Shown here: in pieces, positions 1 to 8,515 of the stretch
Position numbering within the stretch: the first letter of the stretch is position 1
Layout of the letters: every line of letters begins with the position of its first letter
From: Planctomycetota bacterium
Lineage (GTDB): Bacteria; Planctomycetota; UBA1135; GCA-002686595
DNA: 64,000 nucleotides
Assembly (NCBI GenBank): GCA_028823345.1
Contig: JAPKBR010000018.1
Coordinates: 1 to 64,000 of the forward strand
Reading direction: 5' to 3'
Program-made: the position numbers and the translations under genes
Notes under the pieces: model-generated
Told to the model about the DNA's origin: nothing
The model's input: only the letters and a program-made list of their open reading frames with translations
Database searches by the model: none

Positions 1-36
1 TCATCCAATAGACGAGCTTCCGGGAAAGCCAAATGG

Positions 37-75
37 AAGCCGCCCACCTCGAGTTCAACTCGGGGTGGGCGGCTT
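37..75 (-). terminator. Strong hairpin downstream of typA
   Basis: A 17-bp stem (one G-U pair) with a 5-nt loop lies 24 bases past the typA stop codon. On the minus strand it is followed by a short T-containing stretch, not a clean U-tract. Placement fits a terminator for typA; the weak U-tract leaves the mechanism open. Confidence 0.6.
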
Positions 76-99
76 GCTTGGCTGCTAGAGCGGAGAGGT

Positions 100-1923
100 T
101 CAGACCCCTGCGGCCTTGCGCTTTTCGCGCTTGCGCACGTTGGGGTCCAGCTCAATCTTCCGCAGACGGAGGGACTTGGGGGTGATCTCGACCACTTCGT
201 CATCTTCCACGTACTCGAGCATCTCTTCGAGGCTCATGCGGATGGGAGGTGCGATCTTGGCGTTGTCGTCCCGGCCAGATGCGCGCATGTTGGTGAGCTT
301 CTTGGCCCGGCAAACGTTGAGTTCGAGGTCCGCGTCCTTGCCGTTTTCGCCCACGATCATGCCTTCGTAAACCGTGTCGCCGGGAGCGATGAAGAACTTG
401 CCCCGGTCCTGCAAGCCGTCGAGGGCGTAGGCCACCACTGGGCCGTTGCGGTCAGAGATCAGGACTCCGCTCGTGCGGCGCGGGATGACGCCACCGTCCG
501 GGCCCCAGCAATCGAACACGTGGCTTAGGACCGCTTCGCCCTGGGAGAGGGTCAAGAGCGCGGTTCGTGCGCCGATCAGTCCGCGAGCGGGGATCTTGAA
601 CTCGACCTTGGCAAAGGCGCCGATGTGGGTCATGTCGAGCATCTCGCCCCGGCGGCGACCGAGGTATTCGATGATGCGGCCAGCACTGTCGGCGGGGACT
701 TCGACCGCAGCCCGTTCATAGGGCTCGCAAATCTGTCCATCGACATCCTTGAGGATGACGTGGGGTTTGCCCACGGAAAACTCGTAGCCCTCCCGTCGCA
801 TCTCTTCGATCAACACCGACAGGTGCATCACGCCCCGTCCACAGACTTCGAAAGAGTCGGCAGAATCGGTGGACCTGATCAATAGGGCCACGTCCCGGGT
901 AGCGGCGCGTTCTAGGCGCGAGACGATGTGGCGGCTGGTGACGAACTGTCCCTCGGTGCCCGCCATGGGGGAATTGTTGATGCGGAAGATCATGGAGATC
1001 GTCGGCTCGTCAATGGCGATTGCCGGGAGGGGCTCGATGTGCTCGGGATGGCAAAGGGTGTCACCGATGCCGATATCCTCGATGCCCGTGACCACCGCCA
1101 CGTCGCCCGCCATAACGGTTTCGCAGGGGACGCGCTTCAGGCCTTCGTAGCGGAAGAGGTTCTTGAGGGTCACTGTCACGGGCTTGCGGCGATCGGGGTG
1201 TGCCACTGCCAGGCGTTCACCGGCGCGCAGTTTGCCCCGGTGCACGCGGCCCACGGCAATGCGACCAAGGTAGTCATCCCGGTCAAGGGTCGCCGCTTGG
1301 AACAACACGGGACCATCGGGGTCCGTCTCGGGGATCGGCAGCTTATCCATCAGCATGTCCATCAGGGCTTGCAGATTGTCGCTGGTTTCGTGGGAATCGT
1401 TCACTGCCCAAGCGTCACGGCCAGAGCCATAGACCACGGGGAAGTCCAGTTGTTCATCGGTGGCACCCAGATCAACGAAGAGGTCGAAGATCTCGTTCAA
1501 CACATCTTCCGGCCGGGCGTCCGGGCGGTCGACCTTGTTGATCATCACCAGTGCGGGCAGCCCGTGCTCGAATGCCTTGCTCAGCACGAAACGGGTCTGA
1601 GGCATGGGACCTTCATAAGCGTCCACCAACAGCAGCACTGCATCGGCCATGGATAGGGTCCGTTCCACCTGGCCACCAAAGTCGGCGTGTCCAGGGGTGT
1701 CCACGATATTGATGCGTTGGCCGTGGTATTCGATCGCGGTGTTCTTGGCCAGAATCGTGATACCCCGTTCTCGTTCTTGGGCGTTTGAGTCCAGAACTCG
1801 CTCCTGTACATGTTGACCGGAGCGGAAGGTGCCGGCGAAGCGGAAGAGGGCATCGACGAGGGTCGTCTTGCCGTGGTCCACGTGTGCCACGATGGCCACG
1901 TTTCGGATGGTGTTGGGGGACAT
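100..1923 (-). CDS. typA: Ribosome-associated GTPase TypA/BipA
   Basis: Translational GTPase of the TypA/BipA family, which binds the 70S ribosome and is linked to ribosome assembly and stress adaptation. The 607 residues match the family's usual length. The N-terminus carries the G1 P-loop HVDHGKTT (about residues 14-21), then RGITI (switch I), DTPGHADFGG (G3) and NKVD (G4). The C-terminal half has the EF-G-like domain III/V region and the TypA-specific tail, including RGLIGARTALLTLS and ending in a lysine/arginine-rich segment. The ATG start sits a few residues before the P-loop, as expected. It appears monocistronic, with a strong hairpin after the stop and a 137-bp gap before the next gene upstream. 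Identity is secure; no oddity seen. Confidence 0.97.
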   Translation of the reverse strand: MSPNTIRNVAIVAHVDHGKTTLVDALFRFAGTFRSGQHVQERVLDSNAQERERGITILAKNTAIEYHGQRINIVDTPGHADFGGQVERTLSMADAVLLLVDAYEGPMPQTRFVLSKAFEHGLPALVMINKVDRPDARPEDVLNEIFDLFVDLGATDEQLDFPVVYGSGRDAWAVNDSHETSDNLQALMDMLMDKLPIPETDPDGPVLFQAATLDRDDYLGRIAVGRVHRGKLRAGERLAVAHPDRRKPVTVTLKNLFRYEGLKRVPCETVMAGDVAVVTGIEDIGIGDTLCHPEHIEPLPAIAIDEPTISMIFRINNSPMAGTEGQFVTSRHIVSRLERAATRDVALLIRSTDSADSFEVCGRGVMHLSVLIEEMRREGYEFSVGKPHVILKDVDGQICEPYERAAVEVPADSAGRIIEYLGRRRGEMLDMTHIGAFAKVEFKIPARGLIGARTALLTLSQGEAVLSHVFDCWGPDGGVIPRRTSGVLISDRNGPVVAYALDGLQDRGKFFIAPGDTVYEGMIVGENGKDADLELNVCRAKKLTNMRASGRDDNAKIAPPIRMSLEEMLEYVEDDEVVEITPKSLRLRKIELDPNVRKREKRKAAGV

Positions 1924-2060
1924 GTTGGTGTTCTCTTTACAGAATTTCGAGCCAAAGAGAATACATGATAGATGTCCATTTAGGACCCGGGCAAATCAGG
2001 GCTTTTTGATTGTCTTTGCCCGAGGCCCGGGCGGGGCCCCTGGGAAGGGGGTGGGCGGCC

Positions 2061-2882
2061 CTAACTTCCCACTGAAGAGACCCGTTTGACTTTGTCGAGT
2101 AGATAGGTCTTGAGTAAGCCCGATCGCAGGCATTCGGCCTCGAGGTAGCCCTTCTTCTTTCGCTCGAAGAGGAACCGCGGGAGCACCGGCAAGGTGCTGC
2201 CGGCTCCCGTTGCCCCCGTGTACAGCAGGTTGATCTCTTCCTCTTCGGCCACCGCCCGCTCCAATCCGCGTAAGCGACCGGGCACGCGTGGTGGGCTGGG
2301 GGTGTGGCTTGCCACCGTGATGGGCACCCTTCCTAAGAGTTTCGCTTGGGTCCAGTCGTCCGGGTTGTTCTTGGCCTCTTCCGCGCAGGCCTCAAAAACT
2401 CGCCAGCACCAAACCGCGTCATCCAACGCTCGGTGGTGGCGGCCGGATTCAAAATTCAAGAATTGGCAGAGGGTCTGCAGCTTGTGATCAGGAGAATCAG
2501 GCAGGTGGCGCTTGGCCAGGGAAAGAGTGTCGAGGAACGCGCCGCTGGGGGGCGTGACCGATCCTCGGGCGCATTCGTATGCCAGTACCCGCGCGTCGAA
2601 GGCGGCGTTGTGGGCGACCATCCAGTCGTCCCCGACAAACTCACAAAAACGCCGCAGCACAGCTGGCGCGAAATCCGCTTGCCGTACTTGATCTTCCTGG
2701 ATGCCGTGGATCTCCGTGGCCTCTGGATCGATTGGTACAGGGGGAAGAACAAGTTCCTGGAACGTTTCCTGGGCTTCCCCATCAACCACGCGCACCGCGC
2801 CGATCTCCAATAGGAACGGTGCACCGCGCACATTGGCGGTCTCGGTGTCCATGAACACCAACGACTGGAGAGCTGTGCTCAT
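2061..2882 (-). CDS. DEDDh 3'-5' exonuclease with C-terminal WYL-like domain
   Basis: A DnaQ/RNase T-type exonuclease domain fills about residues 5-170. Visible catalytic residues are D12 and E14 (DTET), D96 (HNAAFD), and H150 with D155 (HRALDD), the full DEDDh set, so 3'-5' nuclease activity is likely. After a linker rich in Pro and Arg, residues about 206-269 have the pattern of a WYL domain: a hydrophobic strand with INLLYTG, a conserved Pro-Arg-Phe-Leu-Phe, YLEAEC, then TYLLDKVKRV. WYL domains are known as ligand or nucleic-acid-sensing modules in transcription regulators. The ATG overlaps the stop of the upstream Ser/Thr kinase gene (ATGA), implying translational coupling. The exonuclease call is strong; the WYL call rests on pattern alone. 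This is not the Pol III epsilon subunit proper, given the extra domain. Confidence 0.85.
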   Translation of the reverse strand: MSTALQSLVFMDTETANVRGAPFLLEIGAVRVVDGEAQETFQELVLPPVPIDPEATEIHGIQEDQVRQADFAPAVLRRFCEFVGDDWMVAHNAAFDARVLAYECARGSVTPPSGAFLDTLSLAKRHLPDSPDHKLQTLCQFLNFESGRHHRALDDAVWCWRVFEACAEEAKNNPDDWTQAKLLGRVPITVASHTPSPPRVPGRLRGLERAVAEEEEINLLYTGATGAGSTLPVLPRFLFERKKKGYLEAECLRSGLLKTYLLDKVKRVSSVGS

Positions 2883-4999
2883 CGCAGAAGGGCTTGGAAG
2901 TCTGCGCGGCCGCGCAGTGGATCGAATGCCGGGTTGTGGGCAATCTCTCCACCGACGAAATAGCCCCGGTCTATGGCCCGTTGGAGATGTTGGACCGCAT
3001 CTTCTTCGTCTCCTAAAACCGCCAAGGCGAGGCCGCAGTGAAAGGCAACAAACCCATCCTTGGGCCCCAATTGGCGGGCCGCTGTGATGGTTTCCCGGGC
3101 GAGGTCAGCCCGGCCTAACCGTGAATAGAGCAAGCCCATGTGGGTCATGGTGTCCAGGTCCGTGGGGTGTTCCAGGAGGTGCGCCCGTGCATGATCGATG
3201 CCGCGCACGGCTTCCTCGTCTGCCAGTTCGCGCTTGTCGAGGCGAACGAGGGTCTCCCAAAGGTGGTCATAGGCAGCGGCTTCGAAGGGCCGGATGGCGA
3301 CCGCCCGTTCCAGGTGCGTCCGCGCCGAGGTGAACACTCCACCGGCTTTTTGTAGGGAGCCCATCAAACGGTGGGCAAACCACTCGTTGGGGTCGTTGTC
3401 GAAGGCCAGGCGGTATTCGCGGCGGGCGTCGCTCGTGCGTCCTTGCAGGTGATAGCCAAAGCCCAAGGCCACGTGGGCCACGGCGCTCTCCGCGTCCAAG
3501 TCCAGGGCTCTTGCGGCGGATCGGCGGGACTCGAGCAGGTACTCTTCTTCTCCTTCGTAGTGCAAGAATTTGAAGACCAAGGCCTCGGCCATCTGAGCAT
3601 GGGCGGCGGCGCACAGGCGATCCAGTTCCAAGGCTTGCCGTAAACGCAGGAGTGCCCGGGTCAACATGCGGTTGGTTCCCTGATGGACCAGGTCACGTGC
3701 CTCTTTCGCGAGCTCCTTGGCTCGCGCACCGTTCTCGGGGTTCTTGTTGTTCTTCAGGTCCCGGGCAGCGGATGCGAGCAGCTTGCGAATGACCCGGGCG
3801 GTTCCAAATGCCAAGTCCTGCTGCAGGATGATCAGGTCCGTGTCGTCTTCCTCGCGCCGGACCCGGACTGCATCGACAACCGAATCGGATGAGATCACCT
3901 TGGCCCCATCCCATTGCAGTCGTGTTAGATCCACTTGCATCGAACCAGAAGTCTCGTCCAATTTGAATTGCATCAAGACGCGCGCATCCACCTGGTTTGT
4001 TTCGCTGGGCGGAGCATCGTTGGCATTTAGGTTACGAGCACGGTTGAGCACGCCGAGGATCTCGTGGTGCATCTCTTCGGCGATCTGCGGGTGGCTGGTG
4101 GATCCCGTGCCCGTGGGCTTAGAAATGCTGATGTCGCCTCCCGATTGGGGACGCACCGTAGAACCGCTCAAACGGTCATCCAGCTGGAGCAGTGCCGCAT
4201 GCACTTCGGCACCATTGGCGTAACGGTCTTCGGGTTCGGGCTGCATGCAGTGCATCAAGAGGTCCTCGATGGCGGACTGCAAGCCGGGGCGCGCTACAGA
4301 GGGTCTCTCCGCCGGCCGAGCGTCGAGGATCGCCATGCAAACTTCTGGGAAGCTACGGCCTGGGAAGGGGAACTTTCCGGTGAACAGGTTGTAGAGCACG
4401 GCTCCCAAGGAGAAAACGTCCGAGGCCGGGGTGAGCTGGTCTCCACGCACTTGTTCTGGAGACATGAACAGCACCGTGCCCACCATCATTCCTGCCTGGG
4501 TGATGCTGGATTCGTTCTTCGTGCGCGCGATCCCGAAGTCCATCAACTTGACGACGCCATCCGAGGTCAAGAACACATTGGCCGGTTTCAGATCCCGGTG
4601 CACCATGTTGCCATGGTGCACTGCACTCACCGCATCGGAGAAGTCTGTGGCAATGCGAATGCACTCGTCGATACCAAGTAGGCGCCCGGCGATCACATCG
4701 TCAAGGGTGTGACCCTCAAGCAGTTCCATTGCGATGTAGTGTTGGTCCTCCCCTTGCTCGGTCTGCATGGTGCCCAACTCATGGATCTTGGTAATGCCCG
4801 GATGGCTCAAGGAAGCCTGCATCTTGCCCTCGCGCATGAAGCGCTTGTCGCTCATGGGGTCGAATTCAGCGGTGGAGCGCAGGATCTTGAGGGCAACCGA
4901 ACGCTCGAGCTGAGTGTCCTTGGCGCGGTAGACCTCCGATAGGGGTCCTTCTCCCAGACGGTCTTCCGTCGGGTTAAATTCAAAATGGCCGAGTTGCAT
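2879..4999 (-). CDS. Ser/Thr protein kinase with C-terminal TPR array
   Basis: Hanks-type kinase of 706 residues. The kinase domain spans about residues 5-275: glycine loop RLGEGPLSEVYRA, lysine K38 (VALKIL), catalytic loop HRDLKPAN (D136, N141), DFG (D154), and the SPEQ activation-segment end. All catalytic residues are present. Residues about 330-410 resemble the small TolB/FlgO-like domain often found between a signalling domain and TPRs, with a motif ending LIILQQDLAFGTARV. From about residue 450 to the end there are TPR-like helical pairs (ADARREYRLAFDNDP and similar). No membrane helix is visible, so the protein looks cytosolic, unlike PknB-type receptor kinases. Its stop overlaps the start of the downstream exonuclease-WYL gene by 4 bases. 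Substrates are unknown. Confidence 0.93.
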   Translation of the reverse strand: MQLGHFEFNPTEDRLGEGPLSEVYRAKDTQLERSVALKILRSTAEFDPMSDKRFMREGKMQASLSHPGITKIHELGTMQTEQGEDQHYIAMELLEGHTLDDVIAGRLLGIDECIRIATDFSDAVSAVHHGNMVHRDLKPANVFLTSDGVVKLMDFGIARTKNESSITQAGMMVGTVLFMSPEQVRGDQLTPASDVFSLGAVLYNLFTGKFPFPGRSFPEVCMAILDARPAERPSVARPGLQSAIEDLLMHCMQPEPEDRYANGAEVHAALLQLDDRLSGSTVRPQSGGDISISKPTGTGSTSHPQIAEEMHHEILGVLNRARNLNANDAPPSETNQVDARVLMQFKLDETSGSMQVDLTRLQWDGAKVISSDSVVDAVRVRREEDDTDLIILQQDLAFGTARVIRKLLASAARDLKNNKNPENGARAKELAKEARDLVHQGTNRMLTRALLRLRQALELDRLCAAAHAQMAEALVFKFLHYEGEEEYLLESRRSAARALDLDAESAVAHVALGFGYHLQGRTSDARREYRLAFDNDPNEWFAHRLMGSLQKAGGVFTSARTHLERAVAIRPFEAAAYDHLWETLVRLDKRELADEEAVRGIDHARAHLLEHPTDLDTMTHMGLLYSRLGRADLARETITAARQLGPKDGFVAFHCGLALAVLGDEEDAVQHLQRAIDRGYFVGGEIAHNPAFDPLRGRADFQALLR

Positions 5000-5094
5000 G
5001 AGGATGCGAACGGCCGGCAGGTTGGGCCTTGAAACCTTGTAACCTGTGGGGACGACCTATCGTTCCGTTGATCTTACCGACAACCGCCAGTCCT

Positions 5095-5874
5095 GTGACA
5101 AATCCATCTAAAGAACCCACTCCCTCCGAGCCCAAGGGCACTTTGAGAGGCCCTTTCGAACCCTGGGATTTTGAAGCCCTCAGTGGCTCTCGGTCGCGCA
5201 GCCCCGAATACAACGAGAAGCGACTTGAGGCTCGGCGTCGATTGTTAGCCCTGGGCAAGGATGCGGCCAAAAAGGTCAAGAGCATTGGGGTGTCCCTCGA
5301 AGCGCGCTCGAGCCTGCACAATCCTCATGCGTTCAATGGAAATCGGGTTTCCCGCCTGTGGACCTACTTGGTGCGTGCCAAAGCCGAAAAGGCGCGCTTG
5401 CGTAAGGTGCTTGGATCGGACCTGGCCAAGGATTTGGACCGGGCCTACAAGAACATCTACCTGTGCTTGGCCATCGAGCACGATGCTTTGGAGGTCAGCC
5501 TGCGCATCCACGCGGACGCTTGGTACGACGGGCAAAACCTGCTGCGCAGGGTGAAGGCCGAGGGGCTCGACGGCTGGCTCTCGGTGCTCAATACACTTGA
5601 GGGCTTCCGCTTAGGCCTGGACGATTGGAAAGGGGAATGGCGTTGCGGCAAGCTGACCCGGGAAAGCCTGGAGGAATACCTGCGCCATTACACCCCCGGT
5701 GAGCACCAGCTTCTTGTGGAACGCCGCTGGCCCGTGCCCACGGACCCCGAGCAGCGCAAGGCGATCTTGGCGGGGGAAGTGTCCGAGACCATGCTGGCGG
5801 AAGTCCTGCGCTTGGTACCGCTCTACGAATACTGCGCTTGGTCGCGCACGAGCGACTTTCTGTTTGAGTCTTGA
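5095..5874 (+). CDS. Unrecognised soluble protein, helix-rich
   Basis: I do not recognise the family. With the GTG start at 5095 the product is 259 residues; an upstream TTG at 5029 would add 22 residues rich in Pro and Leu that look like untranslated leader, so GTG is preferred. There is no signal peptide or membrane segment. The N-terminus is low-complexity (Pro, Glu, Ser, Lys) and the rest is charged and probably helical, with many Arg/Lys-Leu heptad-like stretches and a Trp-rich middle. The gene is transcribed divergently from the kinase gene and stands alone before a convergent histidine kinase gene. Confidence 0.75.
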   Translation: MTNPSKEPTPSEPKGTLRGPFEPWDFEALSGSRSRSPEYNEKRLEARRRLLALGKDAAKKVKSIGVSLEARSSLHNPHAFNGNRVSRLWTYLVRAKAEKARLRKVLGSDLAKDLDRAYKNIYLCLAIEHDALEVSLRIHADAWYDGQNLLRRVKAEGLDGWLSVLNTLEGFRLGLDDWKGEWRCGKLTRESLEEYLRHYTPGEHQLLVERRWPVPTDPEQRKAILAGEVSETMLAEVLRLVPLYEYCAWSRTSDFLFES

Positions 5875-5923
5875 ACGGAAGGGGGCCTCAGTCTGGGCCC
5901 AAGGAGCAATCTCGGCGGGCAGT

Positions 5924-7534
5924 TCAGTCCAACAGGGGCACTTCCAGACGGAAGAGCGCACCCTCGGTTTCCTTGCGGTTGCGCGCGGTCAGCTGGCCTC
6001 CGTGGGCTTCCGCTACCTTGCGCACCACGGTCAAACCCAAGCCCGCCGAATCCGGGCGGGAACGCAGTCCCGTCAAGGAGGTGAAGTCTACCTGGCCGCC
6101 ATCTTCCAAGGGCAAACCTGGGCCGTCGTCGCGCACTTCGAAGGCGATGCCGGCTGGTGATTCCAGTACGCGTAAATCGACTTGGGATGTGGCGTGTTCA
6201 AGGGCGTTGCGCACGAGATTCTCCAGGGCGCGCAAGAGACGCGAGCCATCCGCTTCGATGGTGGGTAGGCCGCGGGCCACTTCCACCAGCAGGGCGCACT
6301 TTTTCTCTTCCGCAAAGCCGTCCATGATTGCCTTTGTTTGGCGCGCGAGTTCACCAGGGGGCACGGGTTCCAAGGCTAGGGCTTTTTCCGTGTCCAAGCG
6401 CGCGATGTCGAGCAAGTCATCGGTCAGGGTGCGAAGGCGGATGGCATCGGTGAGGGCCAGGGAAACTCGCCGCTGGACCTCGTCGGTCTGTTCGCTGGTG
6501 GGAACCTGAAGCAGCTCCCCCTGCGCCCCTTCCAGGCAGGTTGTCAAGGCTGTTAGGGGGGTGCGCAGGTCGTGGGAAATCATCGCAATCCAGCGCCGGC
6601 GCTCGCTGTCCTGGTCGGTCAAGTCTCCGATTAAGGTACGCGCTCGATTGCGGAGATCGCCCAGGGCTAGGGTCAGCACAGCAATCTCGTCGCCTCCTGC
6701 GGCCGCCTCCAAGGGAGTGTCGTCCCCGTCCTCTAGGGGGGTCGCCGCGTGGCTAGCTAACATGGAAAGCCGTCGGGTCACCATGCGCGTCAACATCAAA
6801 CTGCTCAAGAGAGCCACCCCTAGAAACAGGGTTAACTCGATCCAAGCCCCCAAGCGCTCGCGGCGGGCCAGTCGCGCGGGGCTCATGCCCGCTTCGGGTT
6901 CGTCCTCGGGACTACCGGGAGCCATCAGTCCTTCGACTGGCCTGGTCCTGGTGAATAGGTGCAAGCGACCGCAGGATTCGCCGGCCATGACCACTGGCAT
7001 GATCACCTCAAACACGTTGGGGTGGTCGAGCTCTTTGGCCGCAGCCTTGAGCAGTTCGGATTCCGCGTGGGGCCGACTGATGGGGATCTTTTCACCTGGG
7101 ACCAATTCGAGTTCCGGGCTGGCGGCGATCATGCGGCCCCCAGCATCGGTCCAAGCAAAGGCTTGCCCATAAATCGCGAGCTCGCTGGCTAACTGTTCCA
7201 CGACCGCTTTGGGGGGCACCCAGTACCCCGGCGATTCCTCTTCAGACCAGGCCAGCAGACGGTGAACCAGGTCACTTTCGTCCATGGGTACGTGCAAGAG
7301 GTCCACATAGGGCGCTTGCAATTCTCCACCGAGGGTTACGTCCACATGGGGTGGTGCAGATTCCGCTGGTAAGGGCGAGAAGCGATCGAGGAGGTTTCCG
7401 CCTAAGCCCTCTAGGCTTGGGGCGGCGAAGTACGAAACCAGCAGGAGACTTACGAGGATCAGTGCAAACCGCACCCACAGTCGACGCCAGGGCCGAATGG
7501 GAGGGGCAACGGGTTGCTGGTTGGGTGCGTTCAT
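5924..7534 (-). CDS. Membrane sensor histidine kinase (HAMP/HisKA/HATPase)
   Basis: A 536-residue sensor kinase. One membrane helix lies at about residues 20-38, an extracytoplasmic sensor region of about 185 residues follows, then a second helix at about 230-250 and a HAMP-like linker. The phosphoacceptor motif is ISHDLRTPL with H321. The ATP-binding domain shows the N-box (ENLVRNALEHA, N443), the G1 box DDGPGLP (about 469-475) and the G2 box AGLGLTVVRKVAEAHGG. The sensor region is a unique sequence with no motif I can name. It lies 11 bp downstream of the OmpR-type regulator gene, so the two form one two-component system. The signal is unknown. Confidence 0.94.
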   Translation of the reverse strand: MNAPNQQPVAPPIRPWRRLWVRFALILVSLLLVSYFAAPSLEGLGGNLLDRFSPLPAESAPPHVDVTLGGELQAPYVDLLHVPMDESDLVHRLLAWSEEESPGYWVPPKAVVEQLASELAIYGQAFAWTDAGGRMIAASPELELVPGEKIPISRPHAESELLKAAAKELDHPNVFEVIMPVVMAGESCGRLHLFTRTRPVEGLMAPGSPEDEPEAGMSPARLARRERLGAWIELTLFLGVALLSSLMLTRMVTRRLSMLASHAATPLEDGDDTPLEAAAGGDEIAVLTLALGDLRNRARTLIGDLTDQDSERRRWIAMISHDLRTPLTALTTCLEGAQGELLQVPTSEQTDEVQRRVSLALTDAIRLRTLTDDLLDIARLDTEKALALEPVPPGELARQTKAIMDGFAEEKKCALLVEVARGLPTIEADGSRLLRALENLVRNALEHATSQVDLRVLESPAGIAFEVRDDGPGLPLEDGGQVDFTSLTGLRSRPDSAGLGLTVVRKVAEAHGGQLTARNRKETEGALFRLEVPLLD

Positions 7535-7545
7535 GGGTAGGGCCT

Positions 7546-8247
7546 TCAGTCCGAGGCTGCGGTGTCCGACATGCGATAACCCACGCCCCAGACCGTGTGG
7601 ATCAAGTGCGGATCCCCCGGGTCATCTTCAATGCGCGTGCGCACACGGCGCACGTGTAGGTCTACCGTGCGTGCGTCCCCTTTGTAGTCGTTGCCCCAAA
7701 TCTCATCCAATAATTGGTCCCGGGTGAAGGTCTTACCGGGATGTTGCACCAGGAACAGTAGCAACTCGAACTCCCTGGGCTTGAGGGTCAGGGATTTGCC
7801 AGCGCGATGGGCCGTGCGGGCTTCCGGGTCGACAACGAGGTCCGAGTAGTGAATAGGTCCCGAACCAAACGTTCGGCCGGAGCGCCGTAAAAGGTTTTTG
7901 ATGCGCGCGATCAATTCGGGCAGGTGAAAGGGCTTGACCACATAGTCATCCGCGCCGGCCTCCAAGCCCTGGACCCTCTCTTCGGGGGCATCTCGGGCGG
8001 TCAGAATTAGGATCGGAAGGCCGCGGCCCTTGGCGCGCAGTTCGCGTACCAGATCCAGGCCATTCCCATCGGGCAAACCCAGGTCCACGATCACTGCGCC
8101 AAACGAGGTCTCCAAAGCGACGCGGGCATCCTTGAGGGAGACGGCGACTTGGGTGTCAAAACCCTCCTGGTTCATGGCCTCCATCAGTTCACAGCGGATG
8201 CGGTGGTCGTCTTCAATCACGAGCAGGCGGTCGTCGTGTCGGTGCAT
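7546..8247 (-). CDS. OmpR/PhoB-type response regulator
   Basis: 233 residues. The receiver domain has the acidic pair D13/D14, the phosphoacceptor D55 (VDLGLPDG), T83 and K105 (VVKPF). A winged-helix DNA-binding domain fills the C-terminal half, with the family patterns LTLKPREFELLLFLVQHPGK, TRDQLLDEIWG, RTVDLHVRRVRTRIE and VWGVGYRM. It is the first gene of a two-gene unit with the histidine kinase. The gene is divergent from the transhydrogenase genes across a 268-bp gap, so regulation of those genes is possible but not shown. Confidence 0.95.
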   Translation of the reverse strand: MHRHDDRLLVIEDDHRIRCELMEAMNQEGFDTQVAVSLKDARVALETSFGAVIVDLGLPDGNGLDLVRELRAKGRGLPILILTARDAPEERVQGLEAGADDYVVKPFHLPELIARIKNLLRRSGRTFGSGPIHYSDLVVDPEARTAHRAGKSLTLKPREFELLLFLVQHPGKTFTRDQLLDEIWGNDYKGDARTVDLHVRRVRTRIEDDPGDPHLIHTVWGVGYRMSDTAASD

Positions 8248-8442
8248 GGGCTAGGTGAGGGGTGGGTTGGGCAGGTTTTAGGGTAGCCAGTGATCAGGCC
8301 TGCTCAGAGGGCCGAAGTGGGGCTGAGCTGCTGAGGATGGCGTACCTGCCTGGAGGAAGGCCGGGGGCATAGCCTACCCAATCTCAGAAGGCTGGTTTCG
8401 TACTTGTACCGAACCCTTGCGCATCCCACCATCGTGCCCTCA

Positions 8443-8463
8443 TGCCTGGGCTCGTTCCAGGCA
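8443..8463 (+). promoter_or_regulatory. Small hairpin in the pnt leader
   Basis: A perfect 7-bp inverted repeat (TGCCTGG/CCAGGCA) with a 7-nt loop lies about 50 bases before the transhydrogenase start codon, between the response-regulator gene and pntAA. It may be an operator-like palindrome or a leader hairpin. No U-tract follows, so it is not a terminator. Confidence 0.25.
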
Positions 8464-8515
8464 GAGACCGGCCGATCGGCTGTGACCCCTGGAATTGAAG
8501 AATCTTAGAAGCCCC

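Noticed and set aside
5029-5094. TTG start for the unrecognised protein at 5095
   Set aside because: The additional 22 residues are not domain-like and lie in the leader; GTG at 5095 is more plausible.
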